A stretch of DNA of 64,000 nucleotides from positions 372,001 to 436,000 of the forward strand of contig NZ_CANMED010000002.1 in assembly GCF_947496855.1 (NCBI RefSeq). The letters are read 5' to 3'. The stretch is from an uncultured Aquimarina sp. (GTDB taxonomy: Bacteria; Bacteroidota; Bacteroidia; Flavobacteriales; Flavobacteriaceae). Every line of letters begins with the position of its first letter. Within the stretch, counting starts at the first letter, position 1. The notes beneath the pieces are model-generated. The model was not told the DNA's origin and searched no databases. It saw only the letters and a program-made list of their open reading frames with translations. Positions 9,857 to 17,712 of the stretch are shown here, in pieces. A program made the translations under genes and the position numbers.

Positions 9857-11677
9857 TCAAAACTCTACAGTTATTTTTTTCTTATTCTTTTTTGTTGCGA
9901 ATACTTCAAAATATTTTTTTTCAGCATCATTTTCGCCTATTTCGATTTTGTAAGAACCAGATTTAAGAGTTTTTGGTTGATACAACTTACCTTTAGTTCT
10001 AACAGAGGATTCTAATTCTCCAGTTGTGTTGTTTCTTACAGTTACAACTTGGTTGTCTTTTGATAATTGGAATGTAGGCAGTTCGAAATAATTTCTAGGA
10101 TTAAAATTATCAAATTGCGAAATTGTAATTGGCCAACCTTTATATTGTTTGCTTTTTGGATTTGTGATATCTATGTTTCTTGGCCAACATTCAAAAGTGA
10201 TGGTTCTGTCTGGTTTATTGTATTTGACTAATCCAAAACCGGCAACTCTGGTAGACAGTTTACCACCTTGGTTAATTTCTTCTAACGAAGGATTTGCAAC
10301 TGCTTTGACTGTAATCTTATTTTGAAAGCCATCTAAAAATTCTCCTGTATAGCCTGGTTCTCCTTTTACTGAATTAGCCCCTGCTTCTTTTGGATCCCAC
10401 CAACGCAACCAATAATTAGCGATAGCTGGCGTACAAAACGAATATCCTGCATCATTCCAATCATCAACACCATGGTGTAATAGACTACCCAAATGCTGGT
10501 CTCCCCCAATCATAGGCGAAAAACTTTTTCGTATTGCTTTTAGTGCCCTATTTCTTCCACTTTGTGGCCATCCGTTAGAATCAAAATCAGCGAAAATTTC
10601 TCTATTGTGCTTACCTGTATAATTGTTTGCCATAGCAAAAATGGTTTGCGATAGCACCGTTTTCATTTCGGCATTTTTCCAATCCGTCGTCCAATCACCT
10701 AAAAACTGAAGTTGTCTTTCACCTAATAAGAACGCTTTAGGGTCGTCAAAATCTTTAGTGTTGACTTTTGGGTCAAAAATAGCATCGATGACTTTTCCTT
10801 TATGTTTGAAAATTCTTCCTGGTCCTGATTTAAATTTTCTATCCTCAAGAATGGCAAAGCTTATACCTCCCCAATTTAAGTCTGTATAATAAACACCAAT
10901 ACCTTGCGCAATAGGTGTTGGGTCGTAAGGGTCTGGCAAGTGGCTTGTTTGTGCTCTTTCTACTTCTTTTATATACTCCACAGGCATGTAATAACCTCCT
11001 AAAACCCCTCTTCTATCTTCACTTTTTATACCGCCATTACCCCAAATATTGCCTTGACCAACGTCATGATCGTCAACAATACATATTGTTGGTGTATTTC
11101 TGATAACGTCTCCAAAATCTCTTCCAAATTTTAACCAGTATAGATAATGCTGGCTATGGTCGTAAACTTGGTCACCAGAGAAAAACAGTAAATCTGGCTG
11201 TATTTTTTTAATGTTATCTATAATATCCGTTCTAGGAATATCACCCCCATGCTCTGGATATATCGAATTACAGGTTAAAGCAGCTAAAACAAACTCATCT
11301 TTATGAATTGGATTTTTTCGAATAATTCCTTCATAAAACGCCTTGTCATTATGTACGACTCGGTATTTTTTTTCTTTAGTATCATCCCAATTCTCTAATC
11401 TAAAGAGCGCTGTGTAACCAGGATACTGAATTGCTGCTGTATCTTTGATTATCCACTTTTCATTTTCTTGAATTTCTAAGTAAGCTTCAAAAGGTTCAAA
11501 ATTTTTTATAGGATAGAACTGTGCATTGAGTTTTACCGTGTTTTCATGAACCGTATATAATGCAAAACAAATACGATCCTCTGGTTTTATATTTTTAGGT
11601 AGTTCAAGTAAATGTTGTCCTTGTATCGATAAGGACAGTGTTAAACATATCGCTATTGCTATTAACTTACTTTTCAT
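9857..11677 (-). CDS. PhoD-like metallophosphatase, secreted
   Basis: A 606-residue protein with a signal peptide (SLSIQGQ). It has PhoD-type metallophosphoesterase motifs: FFSGDQVYDH for the first metal site, VDDHDVGQGN in the middle and IGGDQHLGSLLHHG near residue 400. An Ig-like N-terminal region precedes the catalytic domain, and a beta-rich C-terminal domain follows. PhoD enzymes are calcium/iron phosphomonoesterases or phosphodiesterases. Why one sits inside a sulfated-galactan operon is not clear. It could free phosphate, or the fold may have been turned to another ester on the glycan. It is the second gene of the GH127 operon (4 nt gap) and precedes the FG-GAP protein by 9 nt. Family assignment is firm; substrate is unknown. 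Confidence 0.78.
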   Translation of the reverse strand: MKSKLIAIAICLTLSLSIQGQHLLELPKNIKPEDRICFALYTVHENTVKLNAQFYPIKNFEPFEAYLEIQENEKWIIKDTAAIQYPGYTALFRLENWDDTKEKKYRVVHNDKAFYEGIIRKNPIHKDEFVLAALTCNSIYPEHGGDIPRTDIIDNIKKIQPDLLFFSGDQVYDHSQHYLYWLKFGRDFGDVIRNTPTICIVDDHDVGQGNIWGNGGIKSEDRRGVLGGYYMPVEYIKEVERAQTSHLPDPYDPTPIAQGIGVYYTDLNWGGISFAILEDRKFKSGPGRIFKHKGKVIDAIFDPKVNTKDFDDPKAFLLGERQLQFLGDWTTDWKNAEMKTVLSQTIFAMANNYTGKHNREIFADFDSNGWPQSGRNRALKAIRKSFSPMIGGDQHLGSLLHHGVDDWNDAGYSFCTPAIANYWLRWWDPKEAGANSVKGEPGYTGEFLDGFQNKITVKAVANPSLEEINQGGKLSTRVAGFGLVKYNKPDRTITFECWPRNIDITNPKSKQYKGWPITISQFDNFNPRNYFELPTFQLSKDNQVVTVRNNTTGELESSVRTKGKLYQPKTLKSGSYKIEIGENDAEKKYFEVFATKKNKKKITVEF

Positions 11678-11681
11678 TATT

Positions 11682-13673
11682 TTAATTATTCCATAAAACG
11701 GGAATAAATACCGTCATTTCCGCTTGACCTCTATTGCTCCAAGAGTAATACGGTACAAGTTGTGTTTTATGAGTTTTGAAAACTGGTTTTGAAATTTCCT
11801 GATACATATCTTGGTTTCTATCTTCTCTTAATAACAATTCTGTTTCAATAACAGTAACTCCTTCTAAGAAGTCAGGTTTATGTATTGCTTCTAATTGAGC
11901 ACCTCCGTTTATGTAAGCATTAAGAATGGATGTGTTTTTAGGTAAATCAGGTGTTTCTAAACAATATACAATAGGCCCTCTTTTTATAGCGATCTGATTT
12001 CTAGTTTCTTCGATTCTGTTATGACCTTCTAGGCGTTTTATCTCCATCGGCATATCCAAAGTGATAATATCACCAGCTCTCCAGATTCTATTAATGGTTG
12101 CAAACGTTCCAGGATTTATCGTAACATTTGCATCTTCTCCATTTACTTTTAACATACTACCAACTGCCCATTTTGGAATCCGAATTTGAATATCAAAAGC
12201 ATCGTTTTTACACGCATCCACTGTTATTTTAACAAACCCTTTCCAAGGATATTCAGTGTCTTGAGATAATTTTAACGCAGAACCATCTAACATAGTAGTG
12301 TTTAAATTATTTCCTCCGAATAACACTACAGCTACTCCATTCTCAGACAAATTATAAGCCCATCCTGAAGTTTTACATATGGTACGCACCAAATTGGGTG
12401 GGCAACAAAAACATTCTAAATAAGACTCTCTTACGGGGCTTTCTGTAGCATTATCGTTTGCTCCATAATCTCTAGAGTTATTTACCATTCGTAATGGATT
12501 AGAATAAAAATAATCTTTACCTTCTAAGCTAATGCCAGACAATCCACTATTATATAGAACTAACTCAATAATATCCGCATATCTAGATTCTCCTTTAAGC
12601 CCCATCATACGACTACTAAACATAGCATTACAAAGATTTGCACAAGTTTCGTTATAAGCCGTCATATTAGGCATCATATAGGCATCGATGAAGCCTTCTT
12701 CTATCATATCCAAGCTTGTCGAAGCTCCATAGTGGGCTTGACCAACGGCACCGGTCACGTACATTTTTTTACCAGTAACGTTTTCCCAAAGTTTATCCAA
12801 AGCATCAATGAGTTCTTTTTCTCCAGTTTCTGCATAGACATCAGCTGCTCCCGCATAATAATACAAAGCTAACACAGCGTGACCAACAGCTTCTTCAGAT
12901 TCTCTAAAAGGAGTACGTTCTTGTACCATATCACCAATAGGATAACCAACAGTTGTAGAATCGTGTTTTATCTCAAACGTACCTCGTCTATTGATGAACT
13001 TTTCGGCAAGCTTTAGGTATTTCTTGTCTTTTACTGTTCTATATAATTCTACCAGACCCATAATTTGAGTTTGATTAAAGCCAAAGCGTTGGTAATGCTT
13101 TGTATCTGGCATAAAATAAGTATATAACAAATCGGCTTGCTTGATTGCTATGTCCAAAAAATTATGCTGTCCTGTAATACGATTGTGTACAGATGCTGAA
13201 ATAAAAAGATGACCAAAATTATACATTTCATGGTATTTCCTATTCTCAAATCGATCTGCACCTTCCGTAATTTGTATATGCGTATGTATATAACCGTCTT
13301 CTTCCTGAGCTTTTTCGATTATCTCAATATACTCGTCCAGTTCTTTTAGAATAGAGGTATCCTTAGTTTGTCCATAAATATACATCTTGGCTTCCATAAA
13401 CTTAAAAAAGTCCCCATCATGCCAGTAGAATCCTTTGTGCACGCCCTCTTTTTCTCCAGCTGCTATTTTAAAATTATTAAGCCCATGACCAATATCACCA
13501 CATAATAAATCACCCATATAAGGTAACATGCGTTCTTCTGCTACTTTTACTTTTTCAGACCAAAATCCTGAACTCCATTTGCAATCACCAAAATTGATAC
13601 TCTTCAGTTTTACGTATGGACTGTTAGAAGTATTTGTTATGGCTTTATTATGAATATTTGAACCTGTGCTCAT
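11682..13673 (-). CDS. GH127 glycoside hydrolase, probable cytoplasmic alpha-1,3-(3,6-anhydro)-D-galactosidase
   Basis: A 663-residue (alpha/alpha)6-barrel protein of the GH127 (DUF1680) family. All zinc-site residues known from the family are present with the expected spacing: Glu342 and Cys344 in YNETCAN, Cys423 and Cys424 in CFCCPPN. In the family type enzyme HypBA1 the equivalent of Cys423 is the nucleophile. The N-terminus (MSTGSNIHNKAIT) has no signal peptide, so the enzyme should work in the cytoplasm on imported oligosaccharide. Characterised GH127 enzymes cleave beta-L-arabinofuranose, and some in marine Bacteroidota release 3,6-anhydro-D-galactose from carrageenan oligosaccharides. 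The sulfatase, GH16 and anhydrogalactose-catabolic neighbours favour the latter. It is first gene of the leftward operon and is preceded by a gene remnant (13711-13930). Confidence 0.85.
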   Translation of the reverse strand: MSTGSNIHNKAITNTSNSPYVKLKSINFGDCKWSSGFWSEKVKVAEERMLPYMGDLLCGDIGHGLNNFKIAAGEKEGVHKGFYWHDGDFFKFMEAKMYIYGQTKDTSILKELDEYIEIIEKAQEEDGYIHTHIQITEGADRFENRKYHEMYNFGHLFISASVHNRITGQHNFLDIAIKQADLLYTYFMPDTKHYQRFGFNQTQIMGLVELYRTVKDKKYLKLAEKFINRRGTFEIKHDSTTVGYPIGDMVQERTPFRESEEAVGHAVLALYYYAGAADVYAETGEKELIDALDKLWENVTGKKMYVTGAVGQAHYGASTSLDMIEEGFIDAYMMPNMTAYNETCANLCNAMFSSRMMGLKGESRYADIIELVLYNSGLSGISLEGKDYFYSNPLRMVNNSRDYGANDNATESPVRESYLECFCCPPNLVRTICKTSGWAYNLSENGVAVVLFGGNNLNTTMLDGSALKLSQDTEYPWKGFVKITVDACKNDAFDIQIRIPKWAVGSMLKVNGEDANVTINPGTFATINRIWRAGDIITLDMPMEIKRLEGHNRIEETRNQIAIKRGPIVYCLETPDLPKNTSILNAYINGGAQLEAIHKPDFLEGVTVIETELLLREDRNQDMYQEISKPVFKTHKTQLVPYYSWSNRGQAEMTVFIPVLWNN

Positions 13674-13710
13674 ATAATTATTATCTTTTATTTTGAGAAT
13701 TTTATTATTT

Positions 13711-13930
13711 ATTAATTGTTAGTTTTTCCTGATTGAAATATGATTGATCATTTTTTTGTTGGTCGCTACACTGCTGCTGGGATATCCAATTACCCTTGTT
13801 TTCTAGATCTGAAAAGGTATTACTTCAACTTGTTTTGTGTTTTCTTATTTCTTGGTTGATCTTATGCTTTACAACCTACATAAGTGATCATTGTAAAGTA
13901 AAACACAGCTAAGAATAGGAAATTTCACAT
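13711..13930 (-). pseudogene. Decayed GH16-type lipoprotein N-terminus
   Basis: Reading leftward from 13930, an ATG is followed at once by TGA. The same frame then encodes a lipoprotein-like signal FLFLAVFYFTMITYVGC ending in CKA and a stop. One frameshift later, VEVIPF joins to SDLENKGNWISQQQCSDQ (SDLENKGNW at 13786-13812). This aligns without gaps to the linker and first strand of the GH16 at 5405 (SDQDNTGNWVLNSEISDE) and resembles the one at 23045 (LPLSDPKNKGKW). The remnant ends at a TAA near 13711, before any catalytic region. At least two stops and one frameshift separate the pieces, so it is best read as the stub of a third GH16 gene, mostly deleted. The promoter it once had may now serve GH127. 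Confidence 0.5.
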
Positions 13931-13975
13931 ATCATTTATGATAATCAGTTTCAAGTTTACATATCTTATTAGAAC

Positions 13976-15394
13976 TTAATTCTTATTATATTTTTCCATT
14001 TCTTCTTTTACTAATTTTGGAGTTCTATAACGATCCATCCTGTCTATATCGTATTTTTCAAAACGTTGTTGAAGCATCCATAGAGGTCGTTCTTGAGTTA
14101 ATTCCCATTCAAAGAGTTTTTTAAACATGTTTTTTACACGTTCAGGATATTTTGCTGCTAAGTTATTTTCTTCGGTTACATCAGTAGATACATCGTACAA
14201 TTCTGCAGGTCTGTCTGCAAAACGAATTAATTTCCAATCATTATGTCTGTAAACAGCACGTGCTTCTTTTTTCCAATATAAATCTTCGTGTGGTCTTTCT
14301 TTGCTTAATTTATTTACAAAAGGTATTAAATCTACACCATCTATATCTTTTAAATCTTTTGTATTTCCACCAGCTGCAGCATAGAATGTAGGTAGTAAAT
14401 CAAAAGTACTTACAGGATAATCATATATTTTACCTGCCTTCAATTTTTCAGGCCATTTGATTAAAAAAGGGACTCTTAAACCACCTTCTAAATGGTTTGA
14501 TTTGGTTCCGCTTAATGGTAAATTCAGTGATGCGTTTTTATCCGTTGGACCACCATTATCATTAGAAAACACAATAATAGTATTTTCTTCTAACCCTAAT
14601 TCTTTTAACTTGTCCAATACTTTACCGCAAGCTCTATCAAGTGCTAATGTCATTGCAGCTACTTCTTTACGTTTGCCTTTTAGTTTAGGAAACTGTTTTA
14701 GATCTTCTTCAGTAGCGTGCATTGGTGTATGCACCGCATTAAAAGCTAAATAAACAAAAAATGGTTTGTTTTTATTCCTCTCAATAAATGAAACTGCTTC
14801 ATCAGCAAATGCATCCGTTGCATACTGTTTAGGTTCTTCAAAATTTCCGAAATTTCGTTCCATTTTATTATCGTGATGAACTCCTTCAAAATTATCGTAC
14901 CCAAAATAACTTCGAGCTCCACCTCTAAAGCCATAAAATTCATCAAAGCCTCTTTTTAAAGGATGGAAACGGTCGGCATTGCCTAAATGCCACTTGCCGT
15001 AAACTGCGTTTGTATATCCAAGCTTTTTTAAATAATCTGCTATCGTTTTTTGATCCAGTGGTAGCCCCATATCATCACCCAAAAACTTTGAGTTTTTACT
15101 CATATAGTTTGGTACATTAATTTCCTGATAACCGAAACGCTGTTGGTACTTACCAGTAATTAAGCCTGCTCTAGATGGACCACAAGTCGCATCAGTAACA
15201 TAACCTTGTGTAAATTTCACACCTTGTCTTGCAAGTTTATCAAGATTTGGTGTTTTCATCACTTCACTTCCATGAAATCCAAAATCCGCGTAACCGGCAT
15301 CATCAGCAAATAAAAAAATGATATTGGGTTTATTCTGAGCCTTAACTATTCCCGATAATAAGGCTACAAAAAGAAATGTTTGTATTTTTCTCAT
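13976..15394 (-). CDS. S1-family arylsulfatase, secreted
   Basis: Formylglycine sulfatase of 472 residues from the preferred start (475 from an upstream ATG at 15403). The signature [11 protein letters not shown] gives the formylglycine Cys71 (74 in the long form). The metal Asp pair is in [14 protein letters not shown], and GKWHLG, HTPMHA and [12 protein letters not shown] supply the remaining active-site pieces. The ATG at 15394 is preferred because it gives a clean signal peptide (MRKIQTFLF to VKAQ) and because a TAnnTTTG -7 box at 15413-15420 would place the transcript start almost on the upstream ATG. The [13 protein letters not shown] stretch resembles the S1_19 group that includes carrageenan sulfatases; that subfamily call is tentative. 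It stands as its own unit between SusD and GH127, downstream of a 28-nt regulon element. Confidence 0.88.
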   Translation of the reverse strand: MRKIQTFLFVALLSGIVKAQNKPNIIFLFADDAGYADFGFHGSEVMKTPNLDKLARQGVKFTQGYVTDATCGPSRAGLITGKYQQRFGYQEINVPNYMSKNSKFLGDDMGLPLDQKTIADYLKKLGYTNAVYGKWHLGNADRFHPLKRGFDEFYGFRGGARSYFGYDNFEGVHHDNKMERNFGNFEEPKQYATDAFADEAVSFIERNKNKPFFVYLAFNAVHTPMHATEEDLKQFPKLKGKRKEVAAMTLALDRACGKVLDKLKELGLEENTIIVFSNDNGGPTDKNASLNLPLSGTKSNHLEGGLRVPFLIKWPEKLKAGKIYDYPVSTFDLLPTFYAAAGGNTKDLKDIDGVDLIPFVNKLSKERPHEDLYWKKEARAVYRHNDWKLIRFADRPAELYDVSTDVTEENNLAAKYPERVKNMFKKLFEWELTQERPLWMLQQRFEKYDIDRMDRYRTPKLVKEEMEKYNKN

Positions 15395-15412
15395 AGTATA
15401 CATTCAAAAAAG

Positions 15413-15441
15413 CAAAAATACTTTGTAAACAGAAATCACAA
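15413..15441 (-). promoter_or_regulatory. Bacteroidota-type promoter of sulfatase 13976
   Basis: On the minus strand the -7 box TATTTTTG (15420-15413) fits the Bacteroidota consensus TAnnTTTG exactly. A TTG (15441-15439) sits 18 nt further upstream as the -33 element. The predicted transcript start lies close to 15405, which favours translation from the ATG at 15394. The 28-nt element at 15452-15479 ends 10 nt upstream of the -33 element, the position expected of an activator site. Confidence 0.5.
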
Positions 15442-15451
15442 TCTATAAAAG

Positions 15452-15479
15452 TTATCATTTAATAACACTCATTTACCTT
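15452..15479 (-). promoter_or_regulatory. 28-nt regulon element, copy B (upstream of sulfatase)
   Basis: Minus strand reads AAGGTAA, seven variable bases, then TTATTAAATGATAA. The same element, with identical length and spacing, occurs upstream of susC (21033-21060) and GH16 (22947-22974). It is about 58 bp upstream of the preferred sulfatase start. Probably a transcription-factor site; the AraC protein at 21079 is the nearest candidate regulator. Confidence 0.6.
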
Positions 15480-15832
15480 TATCCATATAAAAAAGAAGAT
15501 TCAGTTTATATTATTAGGTTATATAAAAAAATCAAATACAAGAAAATAGGTTTATAATAATTTCTATGCCTTAAGTTATTATCATCATTCTTAAAAACGC
15601 TAGAGAGCAACGTCATTTTATATAATCTATTTTATTGTTATTTAAAAAAAACAATAAAAATTGACATCATGTTGCTGTCAGAAAATGATTATTTAAACAA
15701 ACTTTTGTGATAATAAAAAACTCGAACTTGTAAGGTTTTCTTTTATCGAACTTACCTTACTCATTACAAGTTTAGCACCTTCAAAAGTAAAACAAACAGA
15801 ATAGCTCTTTTACCAAATTATGAATTAAAATC

Positions 15833-15870
15833 AATGAAGTTTTTTTGTTATGTAACAAAAAAACTTCATT
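15833..15870. terminator. Perfect 18-bp inverted repeat after susD
   Basis: Arms AATGAAGTTTTTTTGTTA and its exact reverse complement are separated by only TG. It lies 112 bp after the susD stop. On the minus strand the right arm contains a run of A and the left arm a run of T, so it could act as a terminator or a transcript-stabilising 3' hairpin of the susCD message. There is no GC-rich stem, so termination is not certain. Confidence 0.4.
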
Positions 15871-15981
15871 AAAAAGGCTAATAAATAAATATATTAAACT
15901 AAAAGTACTTTTAGTTTTTTTGAATTTACCGAGATGATTTTTTTTCAATAAAACGATAAATGACCTAGTAATATCAACATT

Positions 15982-17700
15982 TTAATACCCTACATTTTGT
16001 AATAATGAAGGTGCCTTTAATATTTCATCATTAGGAATAGGCACATAATATTGCCTATCAAACCAAGGTCTTGTAACAACAGTTTCTTCTGTATGGCTCA
16101 AATTACCCGTGCCATCTTTCTCCCATTTTAAACCTTTAATATCAAAACCTAAATTTTCTGTATTCATCCATCTTCTTTCATCCCAAAAGTTATGCCCTTC
16201 AAAAGCTAACTCAATTCTTCTTTCTCTTTTAATAGCTGCTAAAAGATCTGATCCACCCTCAGTAATTAATGGCTGAAGCGCTCGGCTAGACACTTTATTT
16301 AGAAAATCTCTAGCAATACCTTCTTGACCAAGTTGATACTGGGCTTCTGCATAATTTAGGTAAATTTCCGCTAAACGATATAAAACATACGGTCTACCAG
16401 CAGTAGTTTCATTTATAGATGATAAATTTTCATTATGAAATTTTCTAATATTATAACCAGTTTTTGAAGAATGTAAATCATTTCCTGGACTACCAACGGT
16501 GGAACCTGCAGGAGAATCTAAACCATGTAGCGTTGGGTCAGAAGGACATAAAGCATAATCAACAGAACGACCTCTAAATTCTGCCCCTTGAAAATTCAAA
16601 TTCGCATAATACCTCATTTCTCTATTATCATTTGGATTCACAGGGTCATAACTTGAACCATCTGTAGTAGTTCCATCTGCCATATTGAACTCTAAGGCAA
16701 AATTGTGCGTTGGTGAAGAGATACCCCAACCACCAAAACCTGAAGGAGATTGTGTTTGATCGATTAATGAATTGGCATCTAATCCAAAATCATACAAATC
16801 ACCTCCATAAGGTCTCGCAAATATGATATCGTTATTAACTGATAGAAACAAATTCCTATATGCTTCCGCATTAGATGTAGCAATTAAATCTCTAGCGCCA
16901 ACAATATCTATTACTTCTTGAGCGGCATCTGCCGCATCTTTCCATTTGGAATCTTTGGGATAATCATACAAAGGCCCACTTGGTTCTGTAGAAGGATCGT
17001 GTAATACACTCGCAGCAAAAAGCAATGTTCTACTTTTTACGGCCAAAGCTGCTAATTTAGTTGCTCTACCAAACTCTTCAGCCGATCTAGTTTCAGGTAA
17101 GGCTGCTGCCGCTTCGTCTAATTCTTTAACTATAAAATCCACACATTCCTCATACGAATTTCTCTGAACATCAAAATCAGAATCTAATCCAAATGCAGTA
17201 GTAAAAATGGGAACACCTCCAAACATTTTTATCATTTTAGTGTAAATATTAGCTCTCAAAAACTTCATTTCCGCTTTTAAAGAAATTACCCTATCTGGAT
17301 CTAATGCCATAGCTTCACTATCATCTACATTGTCCATAAATTGATTGATCTCATTAATAAAACGAAAATTATCTCTCCATTTATCTCTAAAATCTCCCGC
17401 ATTTTGTGCTGTCCAACCATTACCCCTTAAACGTAATCTATCCAAATCTCTAAAATTAAATTTGGCTTCAAAAGAGCCTGCTTCAATATTATATCTTCTT
17501 GACCACCAAATCGATTTATTAAAACCCCAACCTTCTGTACTATTATAGGCAGAAAAAACAACTCCTTCTAAAAGATCCGGAGTGCTATAAACAGTGTCTT
17601 CTGAAAAAGCACTTAAATCTTGTGTTTCTAAAACGTCTTCACAACTTGTTGCTAACACAATAGCAACAATGAAAAAGAAAATTTTTTTTAACTGTTTCAT
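15982..17700 (-). CDS. susD: SusD/RagB-family glycan-binding lipoprotein
   Basis: A 572-residue outer-membrane lipoprotein (lipobox LATSC, Cys20), the surface glycan-binding partner that caps the TonB-dependent SusC pore. RagB/SusD features are clear: the helical TPR-like scaffold with AEMKFLRANIYTKMIKMFGGVP near residue 150, YRLAEIYLNYAEAQYQLG, and the C-terminal RRIELAFEGHNFWDERRW. Length is normal for the family. It follows susC by 12 nt, the standard arrangement. The ligand is not readable from sequence; the surrounding sulfatases, GH16 and GH127 point to sulfated galactan oligosaccharides. Confidence 0.92.
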   Translation of the reverse strand: MKQLKKIFFFIVAIVLATSCEDVLETQDLSAFSEDTVYSTPDLLEGVVFSAYNSTEGWGFNKSIWWSRRYNIEAGSFEAKFNFRDLDRLRLRGNGWTAQNAGDFRDKWRDNFRFINEINQFMDNVDDSEAMALDPDRVISLKAEMKFLRANIYTKMIKMFGGVPIFTTAFGLDSDFDVQRNSYEECVDFIVKELDEAAAALPETRSAEEFGRATKLAALAVKSRTLLFAASVLHDPSTEPSGPLYDYPKDSKWKDAADAAQEVIDIVGARDLIATSNAEAYRNLFLSVNNDIIFARPYGGDLYDFGLDANSLIDQTQSPSGFGGWGISSPTHNFALEFNMADGTTTDGSSYDPVNPNDNREMRYYANLNFQGAEFRGRSVDYALCPSDPTLHGLDSPAGSTVGSPGNDLHSSKTGYNIRKFHNENLSSINETTAGRPYVLYRLAEIYLNYAEAQYQLGQEGIARDFLNKVSSRALQPLITEGGSDLLAAIKRERRIELAFEGHNFWDERRWMNTENLGFDIKGLKWEKDGTGNLSHTEETVVTRPWFDRQYYVPIPNDEILKAPSLLQNVGY

Positions 17701-17712
17701 AATTTTGTTTTT

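Larger units (their letters stand above)
15404..15981. other. 578-bp intergenic region with hairpins and the sulfatase promoter
   Basis: No convincing coding sequence. From left to right it holds the sulfatase promoter and 28-nt element (separate entries), then AT-rich DNA. An inverted repeat, AACTTGTAA/TTACAAGTT, spans 15725-15772 with a smaller nested GTAAGGT/ACCTTAC pair. A perfect 18-bp-arm hairpin lies at 15833-15870. TGACA and TGTCA flank a short spacer near 15662-15680. It is the 3' flank of the susCD unit and the 5' flank of the sulfatase unit. Confidence 0.6.
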
